64,000 nucleotides of DNA from Laccaria trichodermophora (taxonomy: Eukaryota; Basidiomycota; Agaricomycetes; Agaricales; Hydnangiaceae). The notes below the pieces were generated by a model. It saw nothing but the letters and a program-made list of their open reading frames with translations. It made no database searches and was not told the DNA's origin. This document shows, piece by piece, positions 31,771 through 43,893 of the stretch. The position numbers and the translations under genes were made by a program. How positions within the stretch are numbered: position 1 is the stretch's first letter; every line of letters starts with the position of its first letter. The stretch lies in assembly GCA_018417955.1 (NCBI GenBank), contig JACTVC010000043.1:30463-94462 (forward strand). Direction: 5' to 3'.

Positions 31771-33405
31771 ATGTCAACACTAGCAGTCGACAACTTGGAG
31801 ATAACACTTTCACCTTATTCATGTTAGCATCAGTATTCTAACCCACTTTTTTTTTCTTCCCATACCCAACTACTTACTGTTTTTTTTTTTCAGTTTTTAT
31901 CTAGAGAAGAACCACTCCAGGATGTCCCTGAAAACGAGATTGAGTCCAACTGGGACCAGGTCGTTGACAAGTAAGCCTTGATGTACCCCAATAGCACTTG
32001 ACAGTCATTCACCTTGCCCAGCTTTGATAACATGGATTTGAAGCTGGAACTTCTTCATGGAATCTATGCCTATGGGTCCATCACCTCTTTTCTTCCTTAA
32101 TGACTCACTTCACATATCTGACTGAACATGCACCAGTTTTGAACGTCTCTCTGCAATCCAACAGTATGCCATTGTCCCTATTGTAAAAGGGCACAACATA
32201 ATCGCACAAGCCCAATCAGAAACAGGCAAAACCACCACTTTCTCCATCTCCATCCTCCAACAGGTTTGTAGTCCCCTCATCTATCTGCCTTCCCCCCCCT
32301 CATCTCACCTTGGCCCCTCATCTCACCTTGGTTGGGTTGAATGAAACAGCTGGACATGTCCATGAAAGGCACCCAAGCCCTCATCCTCGCCCCAACCTGC
32401 GAACTAGCCCAACAACTCCAAAAAGTCATCATCACCCTTGGTGACTACATGAACATTGAATGCCATGCCTGCATAGGCAGTACCAACGTCTGTGAAGACA
32501 TGGCTAAGCTCCAGGAAGGCATTCAAGTCATTGTGGGTACCCCTGGCTGCATATTCAACATGATCAACTGACATGCACTGAGGACTGACAATATCAAGAT
32601 CTTTCGCTTGGATGAGGCTGATGAGATGCTGTCTCATGGATTTAAGGACCAGATTTACCAGGGTCCATTTTTATCTTATGATTTCATTTTGGGGGAGCAC
32701 TAATGGCTTGTGTGTGAATGTCTAGTCTTCCAACTCTGCCTGCAAGACACCCAAGTCATCCTCCTCTCTGCCACTATGCCCACCGACATCCTCGAAGTCA
32801 CCAAAAAGTTCATGCATGACCCTGTCCACATCCTCATCAAGTGGGATGAACTCACCCTCAAGGGTATCAAGCAGTTCTACATCACCATAGAAAGGAAGAA
32901 AGGAAACTTGACATGCTGTGTGATTTATACAAGACAGTCATGATCACTCAAGCTGTCATCTTCTGTAACACCCATTGGAAGGTTGGTTGGTTGACTGAGA
33001 AGATGCATTTGAGGGAGTTTACTGTTTCTGCTATGGTTTGTTTCCTTCTTCCATTCTCTCTTCCTCTTCAAATCTCAAAACTGGTTGTTGTTGGCTTAGC
33101 ACAGCAACATGGAACAAACACAATGTGAAGTCCTAATGAAAGAATTCTGATCTGGCTCATTGCGCATCCTCATCATGGTGGACCTCCTCGTATGAGGCAT
33201 TGACATCCAACAAGTCTCCTTGGTCATTAACTATGACTTGCCTACCAATCGGGAGAACTATATCCATTGTATTGGACATGGGGGTTGGTTTGGATGGAAG
33301 GGCGTTGCTATTAATTTTGTGACAACAGATGATGTGAGGATGTTGAGGGATATTGAACAGTTTTATAACACTCAGATTGACAAGATGCCACTTAATGTTG
33401 CATGA
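31771..33405 (+). pseudogene. TIF1-like: eIF4A-type DEAD-box RNA helicase pseudogene
   Basis: Exons separated by plausible introns follow the eIF4A order: LQDVPENEIESNWDQVV (31.9 kb), [23 protein letters not shown] with motif I AQSETGKT (normally AQSGTGKT), PTCELA (normally PTRELA), TPGCIF, the intact LDEADEML, the intact [30 protein letters not shown], and motif [13 protein letters not shown]. Stops occur at 32569-32571 and 33193-33195, and a single-base loss near 32905 shifts the frame. It ends MPLNVA at about 33405. A likely first exon with ATG at 31771 precedes T-rich intron sequence. Introns are retained, so this is a DNA-level duplicate, not a processed copy. Most changes are Arg to Cys, His, Trp or stop. 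Confidence 0.9.
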
Positions 33406-34094
33406 GTTGTGGCTTTTTCTTGTAATTGTCTCTCTTGATACTGATGGTCTGTTCTTAATCACTACAGTGATCTCATCTAGATGTTGTCCACTTCTTCCTA
33501 CATACATAATCTTTCCCTCCTTCCTACAGGCCCAGCCAGTTTCTTGCCTCCTTCCTCACTTCCTCACTTCATGAATTCTGATAACTCTCCCTCTCTCTCT
33601 TTTCTCCTATATACATATAATAACACTCCCCCAAAAGTTCAAGTTTATGTCTATGTCAACTAGTCGTTTTGACAAAAATCCTTTTGAAGAATAATTGTTT
33701 TTTATGCTTGGCTCTCTTTTGCTCTGTAGAAATGAATGAATGAATATATATGCATATGCAGGCTTTCTTAAACTCATGATCATCCACTCCTGCCTTCAAA
33801 CATGTGCTTCTGGCCTTCCCTCAAATTTCTGGCAATTTTTCATCATTCCTTTCCTTCATGACTTCTTACTCAACTCCCTCACAGAAACATGTCTCCAACC
33901 CTCCTCTGGCAGGTAATGTTGGCAAGAACTCCACAGCAGGATTTTAAATTGTCATAGCATTTCTCACAATTCAAATCATCAAATAAGTGTGTTGAAGATA
34001 AAAACTATCATAAAATCCACCCCCAACCCAACAAATCTGACATGTCTGTCTCAATACTGAGGTACAAATCCACTGTCTCTGCCAGATTTGGTGG
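33406..34094. other. 3' flank of the eIF4A relic
   Basis: AT-rich, CT-rich 3' flank, including ACTCAACTCCCTCACAGAAAC. No gene or repeat structure recognised. Confidence 0.35.
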
Positions 34095-34438
34095 AACTTG
34101 TTGAATAATTGTTGATCATCCTTTTTATTCTTCTCCACATATTTTACAGAACATTTTTTGCATGACCATTTTTGAACATAGGTCAGCAATAAAATACATG
34201 AAGAATAAAATACATATGACATGTGGTGTGAAAACTAAACAGAAGCAGGAAAAAAGTAGGCAGAGAAGAGAATATACAGATATAAAGTGGCCAGAGTTAG
34301 GTTCGACAGATTGCAGCCAGAATTTACCAACCTTCCAAAGACTGTTGAATAATTGTTGATTGTCACTTTTTTTGCATATTTTTTTATTCTTCTCTGCATA
34401 CTTGACAAAACCATTTTGCACATGTCTTTTTTAACATA
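34095..34438. repeat. About 250-bp imperfect tandem duplication forming an empty and a filled TA site
   Basis: TGTTGAATAATTGTTGAT followed by TTATTCTTCTC and a GCA..-TTTT-AACATA block occurs at 34095-34185 and again at 34343-34438. The first copy continues uninterrupted into GGTCAGCAATAAAATACAT; the second is interrupted at AACATA by the element at 34439-35251 and resumes as GGTCAGTAGTAAAATACAT. Confidence 0.75.
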
Positions 34439-35251
34439 CAGTGACTCACTATAAGTCTTGCACCACCTAAAAAATACTATATCTTCCTCAATCTCTGGGG
34501 ACTAGTTACCATATAAATATGATAATATACAAATATTCTATATACATCTTTGACATGAATATGAGGTCTGGATCTTATCCTCTGCTTCATGTAGGAAAAA
34601 GTGAAAAAATGAGGTTTTGAGAGTTTTATCAATACTTCATATGAGGGTCTAGAAAAATGTGAAGAATTAAGTACTTGCTGACTCAAGTATACAGAACTTT
34701 GAATGATATCAATTGGATTAGCGGTTGTTGAGATATAGGTGTAAGAAAAGGGCTTGTTTTGGGGTAGATGATGAAACAAGGCCCATTCTTACACCTATAT
34801 CTCAACAACTGCTGCTCCAATTGAAATGATTCAAGGTTCTGTATAGTTGAGTAGGCTAGTACTATATATTTTTCCAACTATCACAGGAAGTATTTGTAAA
34901 ACTGTCAAAACCTCATTTTTGATCTACCCAAAACAAGCCCCTTTCTTACACCTATATCTCAACAACCGCTAATCCAATTGATATCATTCAAAGTTCTGTA
35001 TACTTGAGTCAGCAAGTACTTAATTCTTCACATTTTTCTAGACCCTCATATGAAGTATTGATAAAACTCTCAAAACCTCATTTTTTCACTTTTTCCTACA
35101 TGAAGCAGAGGATGAGATCAAGACCTCATATTCATGTCAAAGATGTGTATAGAATATTTGTATATTATCATATTTATATGGTAACTAGTCCCCAGAGATT
35201 GAGGAAGATATAGTATTTTTTAGGTGGTGCAAGACTTATAGTGAGTCACTG
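34439..35251. mobile_element. Fold-back Tc1/mariner-type MITE with TA duplication
   Basis: Ends CAGTGACTCACTATAAGTC are inverted and flanked by TA (34437-34438, 35252-35253). The arms 34439-34769 and 34920-35251 are nearly perfect inverted repeats of about 330 bp. The middle (34786-34920) is an extra partial copy of the arm. An uninserted paralogous site at about 34160-34200 confirms both borders. Apparent ORFs of 69-100 residues are arm sequence. Confidence 0.9.
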
Positions 35252-35652
35252 TAGGTCAGTAGTAAAATACATAGCAAAACAAATAATAAAAAACATATGC
35301 TGTGTGGCATGAAATATATATATATACAGAGAAGGGGAAGGGTTAGGGTAGAAAACTACATGATAATAAAATTTTAAATAAGCCTAATCAGCAATTTCTG
35401 ATAAATCATTGGTTGTGAGATCTGCCTTACATGGGATGAAAAAATACATGGAGGTTGAGAAAAATACACAGGATGAAGAATTATACACACATTGAACAGC
35501 ATAGTGAATATTATAAGCTTATCAGTTTATTTGGTGTTTGATGAATGGAGGAATGCTAGGCAAGGTTGCCATAGGGTATTCCAAAATGAGACACACAACC
35601 AAGAAAACTAACTTAAGACCAATTCAACTGATTTTCTGAAGCATGTGAACAT

Positions 35653-36473
35653 AGTATTTAAAGGTTCAGTCCATAGGACTGCAAAACACTTGTGGACCAG
35701 ACTGAACCAGACTATGGTCCAGTCCTTTTTTCAGTTGCAGTTGCCCAAATTTGGGGTTGGTCCAGTTGCCAGTTGCCTCATTTCAAAAATCTATTAAAAC
35801 TGTTCAAAGACCGGTTTTAATTGGTTGCAACTGGTTAAATGGTCACATGCGTTACATAGCCTTGTAACCATGTTTATTACCTTTAATTGGGTTTTTGTTT
35901 CATCAAAAATGGTTAAGAACTGAGAAAGGTATAACCAAATCCATTTTGGTATAAATATTTGTTTGTGCAGTATGACTTTAGTTCTAATTCACTCAAATTT
36001 TGATCATTTTGCTTGATTCAATTTTTGGATATTGAAACTATAAGTATGAAAATATGCTCACCATGTATCAATGTATGGTATATAGCAAATAATTTATAGT
36101 TGACACAATAAAATTTGCCTAAGTCTTTAGAAGATGTAATTCAGTTTCAGTTGTATCTATGTCAAATCTTCATCAAATCTCTTACAAATTGGTAGAATGA
36201 TGGATGTTTACATGCTTTACTACATTGTATAACCCATCTATTTTTAATAGTAATAATGATTGAGATATAAATGGTTTATATTGGTATGATAAATTATATG
36301 CAAAAAAACCAGTCTGGATCAGTTTGAAATGATTTCATAGACTTCAAAAAACTGGTCCTAGGTGGTTTGGTTTGGTTCCCTCAATATTTGAGTCAGTTCT
36401 GGACTGGTTGTGGTCCACAGTTGCATGTTTTGGGGGGGGAAAAAACCAGACCAAACCAAACTGCTTTGCGCAA
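35653..36473. mobile_element. MULE-like MITE, copy 2
   Basis: About 820 bp, very similar to 40100-40896 along the interior (for example CATTACATAGCCTTGTAACC, TTAAGAACTGAGAAAG). The ends are eroded (AGTATTTAAAGGTTCAGTCC on the left). It carries the same CCAGTTGCCAGTTGC subterminal motif as 16756-17392. No target duplication remains. Confidence 0.75.
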
Positions 36474-36613
36474 CATCTCTGCTTGTACTCAACTTGTACT
36501 TGAGAGCACTGAAAGGTGTACCCTTGTCACCATTGCCAAGGATCAATATTCTGGCTGTGCAAGATCTGTGGGAAACCAAACTATAACCAGCTGAAATTCC
36601 AACCACCAAGTCC

Positions 36614-37280
36614 TTGCATCTCAACCATATGCTGCATAGTTACACAGATGGACATAAAAAAGGGCTCACCAACATCTGTTGTAGTCCCAACTCCATGCCA
36701 TTCATTGCTGACAAGGTTGCAGATCAAGTAGTGCAACATCTTGACAAGAATGGCCAAGATGCCCCAACACAACATGCTGCCACTAATGCTCACCCCCACT
36801 CAGAGGCACCCTTCCATATTTCGGTCTGGAGGCCTTCCAGGCCACCCCCACCCAGATCTGAAGAAGCTCTTGAAGTGTGGAGGCAACCACAGATTGACCA
36901 TTCTGAAGATGGAATTGAGGTACCTACCATGTGGTTTGACAGATGGTGGGACCTGCAGCAGCCAAGAACACCTCCCCTGTTCAACATCTCCAATGAGCAT
37001 ACACAACCCCTGCATCCACTCCCTCCTGAGAACTGCCTTGCATCCCTGCCGTATGTGACAAGATGGCCACCCACCATCTTGAAGATTTGGATGATGACAG
37101 TCAAGAACCATCCCTGGTCACACTGCCCCCATTGTCAGCCACCCTTTGCTGCATGCAATGTGCAGTGGCATTTTGTCCAGTGGAAGAAGGCAGCAAGCCA
37201 TTTATTATACTAAGGTGTGGGTATGGCTTTCACAGGTGCTGTCTTGAGGTGATAGCACAACCACCACAACCACCAAATTG
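36614..37280 (+). CDS. Uncertain ORFs, one with RING/PHD-like cysteine spacing
   Basis: An open frame at 36614-37213 (199 aa, Pro/His/Trp-rich) overlaps another at 37063-37281 (72 aa) reading CCMQCAVAFC then CGYGFHRCCLEV. The Cys/His spacing resembles half of a RING or PHD finger. Neither frame has splice or codon support, so this may be a relic of a transposon-borne gene or chance. Confidence 0.2.
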
Positions 37281-38200
37281 AGGCTGTAGTAAGTACAGAA
37301 TCCAAATTCCCTTTTGCTGGTTCTAGTTGTGATGAATAATCCATTGATGGGCAGCTCAAGCCTCAATATGAAGAGTGAGCCTCCTATGGATATGCACAAA
37401 AAATATGGGCAGCAGCCACCTATCTATATGCTTGCATGCTTCAACTCAGATCTGTGCCCTGGCATAAAATTGAACTCACTGGTAAAATGGTTGGTTGTAT
37501 CAACCTATATGCTGAGTCTAAGAAGATGCAAGGTAAGACTCTCTATACAACATAGTCCTGTTTTTCCATTCATCACAGTACTTCTTAGTCCCCCACAGAT
37601 TCCTGCAGGACTACACTATTATTTTGGTAATTTTGAGTTGGAGTTAAAATTTTGTCAGGTTCTCAGGAATCCAGGAAAATGTCAGGCACCATTTTCAAGG
37701 TGTACTTTAGGGTCCATCCCAAAATGAAAATCTCATATAGTTTGATCAAACAGTGAAGAAAAACAAGATAAAGATGATTCTATTTGTCAGGGTCCATGAA
37801 AGGGGATGTTGATCACATGACCAATTACTAAAAATGCTCAAAAAATGAAAGTTATAGCCCTATACTGTAGCTTCCTGAATGTGCTTGAATTATGTTCTGA
37901 AGTGCCCCCATTGTGGAGATATGAAGTAAAGAAAATTCAAAAGTGTTGTGTGTTTTTTTTTTTTTTTTTTCTGCATTTTTCTCCACAAAAATAAAACCAA
38001 ATAACATAATTTCAGTATATCTGGAAAGCTAAGAGAAAGGGCTACAATTATCATGGGAAAAATGGCCAAAAAAGGAAGGTGCATGCTGTAAAAGGGAAAC
38101 TGACACTGACAGACTGCAAAAGTCAGACTCAGACTACAAAATTGGACTTAGATTACAAAGTTTAGTGATAGAACTACAAAAGTCAGACATAGACTACAAT
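37281..38200. repeat. Degenerate copy of the 56-60 kb fold-back family
   Basis: From about 37700 (GGGTCCATCCCAAAATG), through GTCAGGGTCCATGAAAGGGG, ACATGACCAATTACTAAAAAT and TGTGGAGATATGAAGT, to the CTACAAAAGTCAGACATAGAC motifs at 38100-38200, the order matches 57240-57730 at much lower identity. A run of about 20 T lies at 37950-37970. No gene. Confidence 0.55.
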
Positions 38201-39845
38201 TCTGATTATTCTCATATTTTATTGCTTTCTCATTTAGTATAGCCAAATCTATGTTTGGAAATGCAAACTGGATCCTGACAACAGCACACCAACATTGTCA
38301 CCAACAGTTACTCTGATTTTTCATAAAGCATAGCCACACCTTCCATATTTGGAGATGTGCTCTGGATTATGAAAACAGCATCTGACATTGTCACCAGTAA
38401 TGACTATTTTTATCTATACTTTATTATCCTATATAATAATTGGAAGTGGTGTTTTGATCTTTCTCACAGAGACAAACCTTACATAACCACAATCAGTGTG
38501 CCATTGGGGGACTTACCTCAACACATCCACAGACCAGTGACAGCCTTGCATTTACTGTTACTTCTCCTTGCTGTGTTCAATGCAAGAGGGTACTAGGACT
38601 TGCAGGTTAGGATTATCTCTAGACTCTACCTCTTGCTTGCATCACCTTCTACTGCCCATGGGAAAAGAAACCTCTTCTTTGAGTGTGATCCTTCCACACT
38701 TCAGCTTTGCACCTTCCTTCTGCTCTGACTATTTCACCCCTCCTCCTACTACTATTTGCCCTTGAAACATTAGACTAAGAAATGTGTGTATTATGGTTGA
38801 ATCTGGATTATCTTCTTTGTTTTGCTAAGTGAGCTCCCATGATCATGTGTGAATCTATAGGCAACATGTTGCCTCCTGTCATGTTTCCAGTCCTCCTTGA
38901 GCCCTACAATCTTTGATGACACTGCAGCAAGTCCCCCCAGCATCTTCTGGAATGTTTGGACCACTGGGTCACTGCTTGCATATAATCATGAGGGTAGCAC
39001 ATCCAAGTCACAAACCAGATTCGAATGATATATAATACTTGCTCTGCTCACCAGTCATATGTGAGCACTGTCAACTGGCAGAAATTCATATGTTGTTCAC
39101 TAGGCCTGATGAAATTCCCAATACAACAGCAGAATTGGACTTGGACTTCAGCAATAACACACCAATGGGAATGAGAGCCCTCACTCATGTCACACTCCTG
39201 TGCCAAGACTTGAAACACCTACACCTCATCCCAGAGCTGCCAAGAGAGCACTGGGGATGAAATCACACCTATCATGCTGTGAAACTTGGTACAATGACCC
39301 TCAAGATAGGCATTCTACTTGCAATACCCAGGATGAAAGTTGTGTCCCAAGTCAATGTGTCCCCAAAGGACCAGTGAGGAGGGTTGTGACAGCAAACAGG
39401 GTGCAGGTTGAAGAAGTCAATATCCAGCTGTTCCTCTCACTCCTACTCAATTTGCAGATTCCATCCTTTGCTTTCTTTTGAGTATTTCTTACTAATTCAA
39501 ATTATGAATTTGAACTTACAGTGACTCCTTTTGGCTTTGATATCAGTCAGGCAACTCCCAGCACATCAAAGAAGGCATGCAGATCAGAAGTGAACAGCTA
39601 TCATTGCCTTCTCCTCAACCTCAATCCTAAACCTATCTGTCTTTTTTTGTATTTAGTATTTTGAATCTCTTTGAGTTCAATTTATATCTACCCTTGAATG
39701 AATCTGAAGTCAAAAGACACATGCAGATGCACAGGTATTGGCTAGTTATTTTTTACATAAAAGTGCCCATTTCTATATTTGGAAGTCTGCCCTGGACCCT
39801 GAAATCAGTCACATGCTTGTCAGATATGTTAATTATCATTTGGAT
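38201..39845. other. No gene recognised
   Basis: AT-rich, CpG-poor. Short plus-strand frames (for example 39039-39260 and 39200-39481) have no recognisable motif. Repeated TGGACTT..GACTTCAG and GCATGCAGATC fragments suggest old repeat debris. Confidence 0.3.
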
Positions 39846-41083
39846 TAATCCTGGGACCAGTCCTGTCTAAAAATCCTCAGTCCTGTCTCCAGTCCTCAGG
39901 AATACACTCCCACAGAATGCATAAATTGGCTGGCATACCAGCCAAATTGAGTCCTGGGATCCACAAAAATCCTCAGGAATCCTGCAGGAATCTGTGGGGG
40001 ACAATAAAGACCTCTGGCATTTGGGGGTCTGTGATGCCAAAGATAAGGTCTGCTCCAAGGCTTTCTAAAGACAGGCACTGGGACAACCTCAGTGCACTTA
40101 GTGTTTAAAGATTCAGTCCATAGGATCAACTGAACAAGGCCATGGTCCAGTCTTTTTTTCTGTTGCAGTTGCCCAAATTTGGGATTGGTCCAGTTGCCAG
40201 TTGCCTCATTTTTAAAATATTTAAAAACCATTCAAAGACCAGCTTTAGTTGGTTGAAACCAATTGAATGGTCATGTGCATTACATAGCCTTGTAACCATG
40301 TTTATTACCTTTAATTGGGTTTTTGTTTCATCAAAAATGGTTAAGAACTGAGAAAGATATAACCAAATCCATTTTGGTATAAATATTTGTTTGTGCAGTA
40401 TGACTTTAATTCTAATTCACTCAAATTTTGATCATTTTGCTTGATTCAATTTTTGGATATTGAAACTATAAGTATGAAAATATGCTCACCATGTATCAAT
40501 GTATGGTATATAGCAAATGATTTACAGTTGCCACATTTAATTTTGCCCAAGTCTTTAGAAGATGTAATTTGGTTTCAGTGGTAACTATGTCAAATCTTCA
40601 TCAAATCTCTTACAAATTGGTAGAATGATGGATGTTTACATGCTTTACTACATTGTATAACCCATTTATTTTTTATTAATAATGATTGAGATATAAATGG
40701 TTTATATTGGTATGATAAATTATACACAAAAAAACCAGTCTGGAGCAGTCTGAAATGGTTCCATAGACTGCAAAAAACTGGTCCTAGGTAGTTCAGTTCA
40801 TTTTCCTCAATATTCAAGTTGGTCCTGGACCAGTTGTGGTCCACAGTTGTGCATTTTAGGGACAGAAAACTGGACTGAACTGAACTTTTAAACACTAAGT
40901 GCAATTCAGGACAACCTCAGTGCACCCCAGGACAACCTCAGTGCACCTCAGGACAACCTCAGGTTGCTCCTGAGAAATCAAAAAAAGGAACTTGTACCTG
41001 ATGCCCTGATTTCCATGACAACCTCTGGGTATCCAGAGTCTACACTAAATACCCTGAGAGAAGAAGTGATTTTCCTGGTGAAG
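39846..41083. mobile_element. TIR-type element end sequences flanking MITE copy 3
   Basis: 39846-40099 and 40897-41083 carry CAGTCCT/CAGGACAACCTCAGTGCAC motifs. The block at 40900-41083 is an inverted counterpart of 25732-25930 (TGATTTTCCTG, GGGTATCC, GAACCTGT-ACCTG in order). The right border, GAAGTGATTTTCCTGGTGAA at about 41083, cuts the 3' end of the neighbouring minus-strand gene. The left border is not clear. Confidence 0.5.
40100..40896. mobile_element. MULE-like MITE, copy 3
   Basis: The ends are AGTGTTTAAAGATTCAGTCC and the complement of AGTGTTTAAAAGTTCAGTTC. They are flanked by CAGTGCACTT and AAGTGCAATT, a 10-bp target duplication with two changes. It is inserted into a CAGTGCAC repeat of the surrounding element. 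Interior as in copy 2. Confidence 0.8.
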
Positions 41084-43584
41084 GCTTGCCAGATGGTGGA
41101 GGTGGAAGGGAGTGGGAAACATGGTTCTGGAGATGAGAGGCATGTGTATAGGATCCTGCGCATGCGAAGTTTAGCTTTGCCTCTGGCAATGTCGTTTGCG
41201 AGGCGTTGATATATGTGGTTGAGTGCTGTGTTCCACTCTCCTGTCCATAGTTTGAAATGGCTTTGAAAAATGTTGGCAGGGGGAAATAACCATCGACCCA
41301 GGCAGCCGTTCGAGCCCAGGCAGTATCCCAGTACGAGGTCCTTTTCTTGCTCTGAGACAATGTTGTAGGAGAGATAAGAGGCATCCTTGGATGCTGAGTC
41401 GTAAAATCCCCTATTGTGGACAGTAGTCTGGATGGAGGGTCCAGACATGAATTCCTCAACTAATTGTGAACCTGTCCATCAGTGAACTATCCAGCTTAAG
41501 TGACCTCCTTCTGCTATAAACACGCGTGCATGTGGTCAGCATAAAACATCGTTCATGCAAGCTAAATAGTTAGTGCAGAATGTCGCTGCATTATCTGTGG
41601 GGGAGAGTGAGGGCTCCTAGAAGCCCACATTATAGATGAATGCTGCAGAGCTTCGGTCGAGGTTGTCAACTATGATTGGCTGGAAACAACGGATGGAGTC
41701 TGGGGGTAGGGCTAGATAGAATTGAATCCCATGTTCGATAGCGATGGTGAGGAGTCAGCGGACAGTGCTGATGGTATTCCAGCAATTAGCCCAATACTGT
41801 AGGTGTGCTTCACTCTCAACATCTGGAATGAAAAGGTAAGCAACCTCCAAATAGTCAGGGTTCCACGCATAGTGAGGAGCAGACCACGTGCTGTCAGTGT
41901 ACATTATTTTCGCAGATTCATCCTTGAGCATCCACTGGAACATGACTTCAGTCCGTTCATGCGGCAAGTGGATCAGGTCCGAGATGCATGTTGGGGACTG
42001 AGAGCGTTGGTAGCGTGAGGCTTCGATACCCTGGGTTGCTTGCCATTCTGCTGTTGTTCGGCAGGCGTTGTCAAGCAGGGTTTCATTGTGGCGGATCCAT
42101 GCTGCCAGGCTGTTGATAGCTCGGGGGTGGTAGAGGGTTTCGGGAACTTCTCTGATGCGGGGTGCTATGAGATTGTCGTCAGACATGGTACTTTCAGTGC
42201 TTGGGGCACTGCTGTGGGATTTGTTGTCAGACAAACGGTGCTGCAGGGATAACATGCCATTGCTAGGGCTGCCCTCCATTCGTTTGAGAAGTGACAACAG
42301 AGTGCTGGAGGCGCAGTTGCATTTGATATGTAGGCCTGAGTTGTGGTTGTAAGTTATGCCTGGTCTCAGAGCGTATGCAAACTTGTACAGTTCTCTAATT
42401 GTTCCTGTGTGTTCTTCTCCTGGTAGTACTGTTCTGTACTGACGTCACAGGTAGTCATCCTTTGGCTCCCTCTTCCTCCATCTCCAGAAGACGACCACCT
42501 TGTGTTCATATTCCTCATCGTCGTCAAAGATGTCATAGTAGTATAGCTTCACAAGCGACGTGATTGATTCCTTGTTCTGATTGATGTGTCTGCACTTCCA
42601 GCCTGCGAAGTCAATGATGAAGGCTGGATAAGACGAAAGGATTGGTGGATCGATGGATGAGCAGTAGGTGAAAATTTCCTGGAAGTAATGATCTTGCTTG
42701 ATTGCCCCCCAGGCAATCTTGTTGAGGTCGTCCTCTTCTAGGTCTGGGTGGAGTTCCAAAGTTGTTCCTCACCTTATGGCCCAGTAGGTGAGGTTTAGGG
42801 CTGGGTTCAATTGATTGAAGCATTGATCAGAGCTGACATCGAAATCCCAGAGGTAGAAAAAGGGGATATTGTTCTGTATATACAAGGATATGTTAATGAC
42901 CGCCCAATCCCTTTCAAGGTCACAAATTACACTGCACTTGCCCTTTGTCAATGCTAAGAGCCTGTTAATCATTTCTACTGCTGTTTCACTGAGTTGCACC
43001 TCCCATTCAGGCCTAATTGTGGTCCACCATGCCAAGAAAGCGAAGGCTTGCAAAATTGAACATTTAGCCTTCGCCGCATTGATTTGGACCAGCTTCTGGG
43101 TAGAGTAAACCTTCGCGAGGCACTCCGTTGGGAACTGGAGAGGGGCTTTCGCACGAGGGGGAAACTTCTCATCAAATTCAACAATGCTGCAGACACAAGC
43201 CTGTGTACGGATAAGGTCTCCACTACAGATCTGGCGTTGTCCCTCAGCCATAGACCATCCGTCGAGCCGCTCTTCCACTGGAACCACTGTTTCAAGCTGG
43301 TCATACCAAGGGTGCTCATTGAGGAGGAAGGAAGTAGGGGTCCATGGGGCCCACTGCCCGTCTTCCCTGTACCAATCGGGATCCCTTGGATTGTCAATCA
43401 GCAAGGTTTGACCTGAGTTGGAAAAGTCTTCGACACTCCATCCAGGCTCAGGTAAGTTCCTGAATATGATGGCTGCGTCTGGGATTAGGGTTGTATCTGA
43501 ATTTAAGCCCACCCAGATGACATCTCGGTCGATTCTGACGGTTGTAGAAGTGATGGGGTTAAGGTGATGAATTGATAAATCCAT
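41083..43584 (-). pseudogene. Unrecognised large protein, interrupted by TGA codons and 3'-truncated by a TE
   Basis: A frame opens at 43584 (MDLSIHHLNPITSTTVRID) and holds blocks such as VIWVGLNSDTTLIP, WSMAEGQRQICSGDLI, FLAWWTTIRPEWEVQLSE and FFYLWDFDVSSDQCFN. After a frame change near 42765 it continues as EEDDLNKIAWGAIKQDHYF, TVLPGEEHTGTIRELYKFAY, DSTWSAPHYAWNPDYLEVAY, AIEHGIQFYLALPPDSIRCF, SEQEKDLVLGYCLGSNGC and GRWLFPPANIF. TGA codons interrupt at 42445-42447, 41755-41757, 41536-41538 and 41479-41481, yet coding sense continues on both sides of each. The C-terminus is cut at about 41083 by element sequence. I know of no domain. It could be a host gene family or TE cargo; the length (over 750 residues) and Trp richness are notable. 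Confidence 0.6.
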
Positions 43585-43893
43585 GATGACTCAGACAAGC
43601 AGGACAGTCCACTGCGAGCTTAGCCGTCCACCCAATGTTTACTTGTGGACAGTCCCAACGAATAAAGGTAGGGGCAGGAAGGGTAAAGGAAGGGGGTGAA
43701 TGGGATGCATGAGTTTTTGTATCCACATGTGTCCCTGATTGATGAGATAGATACGGTGATAGTGCCTGGCACACATTGTAATGTTTTGTCTACTTGTTGT
43801 GAAAAAATAATGAGAAAGAAAAAGAAACACTTGAAGAGTCGGAGGAGAAAGCAGAGGGAATGCATAATTTGGCGTCACATAGCCGATTTTTCT
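43585..43893. other. Junction between the gypsy pol and the unknown gene
   Basis: About 310 bases with no clear gene. This is where a 3' LTR of the gypsy element would be expected on minus, but no matching second copy is visible in the window. Confidence 0.35.

Noticed and set aside
34477..35213. ORFs of 69-100 residues on opposite strands at the fold-back element.
   Set aside because: They are the same sequence in the two inverted arms; no coding evidence.
41479..42447. In-frame TGA codons as possible selenocysteine or stop readthrough.
   Set aside because: Several TGA per gene, all one step from CGA, in a region of general Arg-codon loss; decay explains them better.
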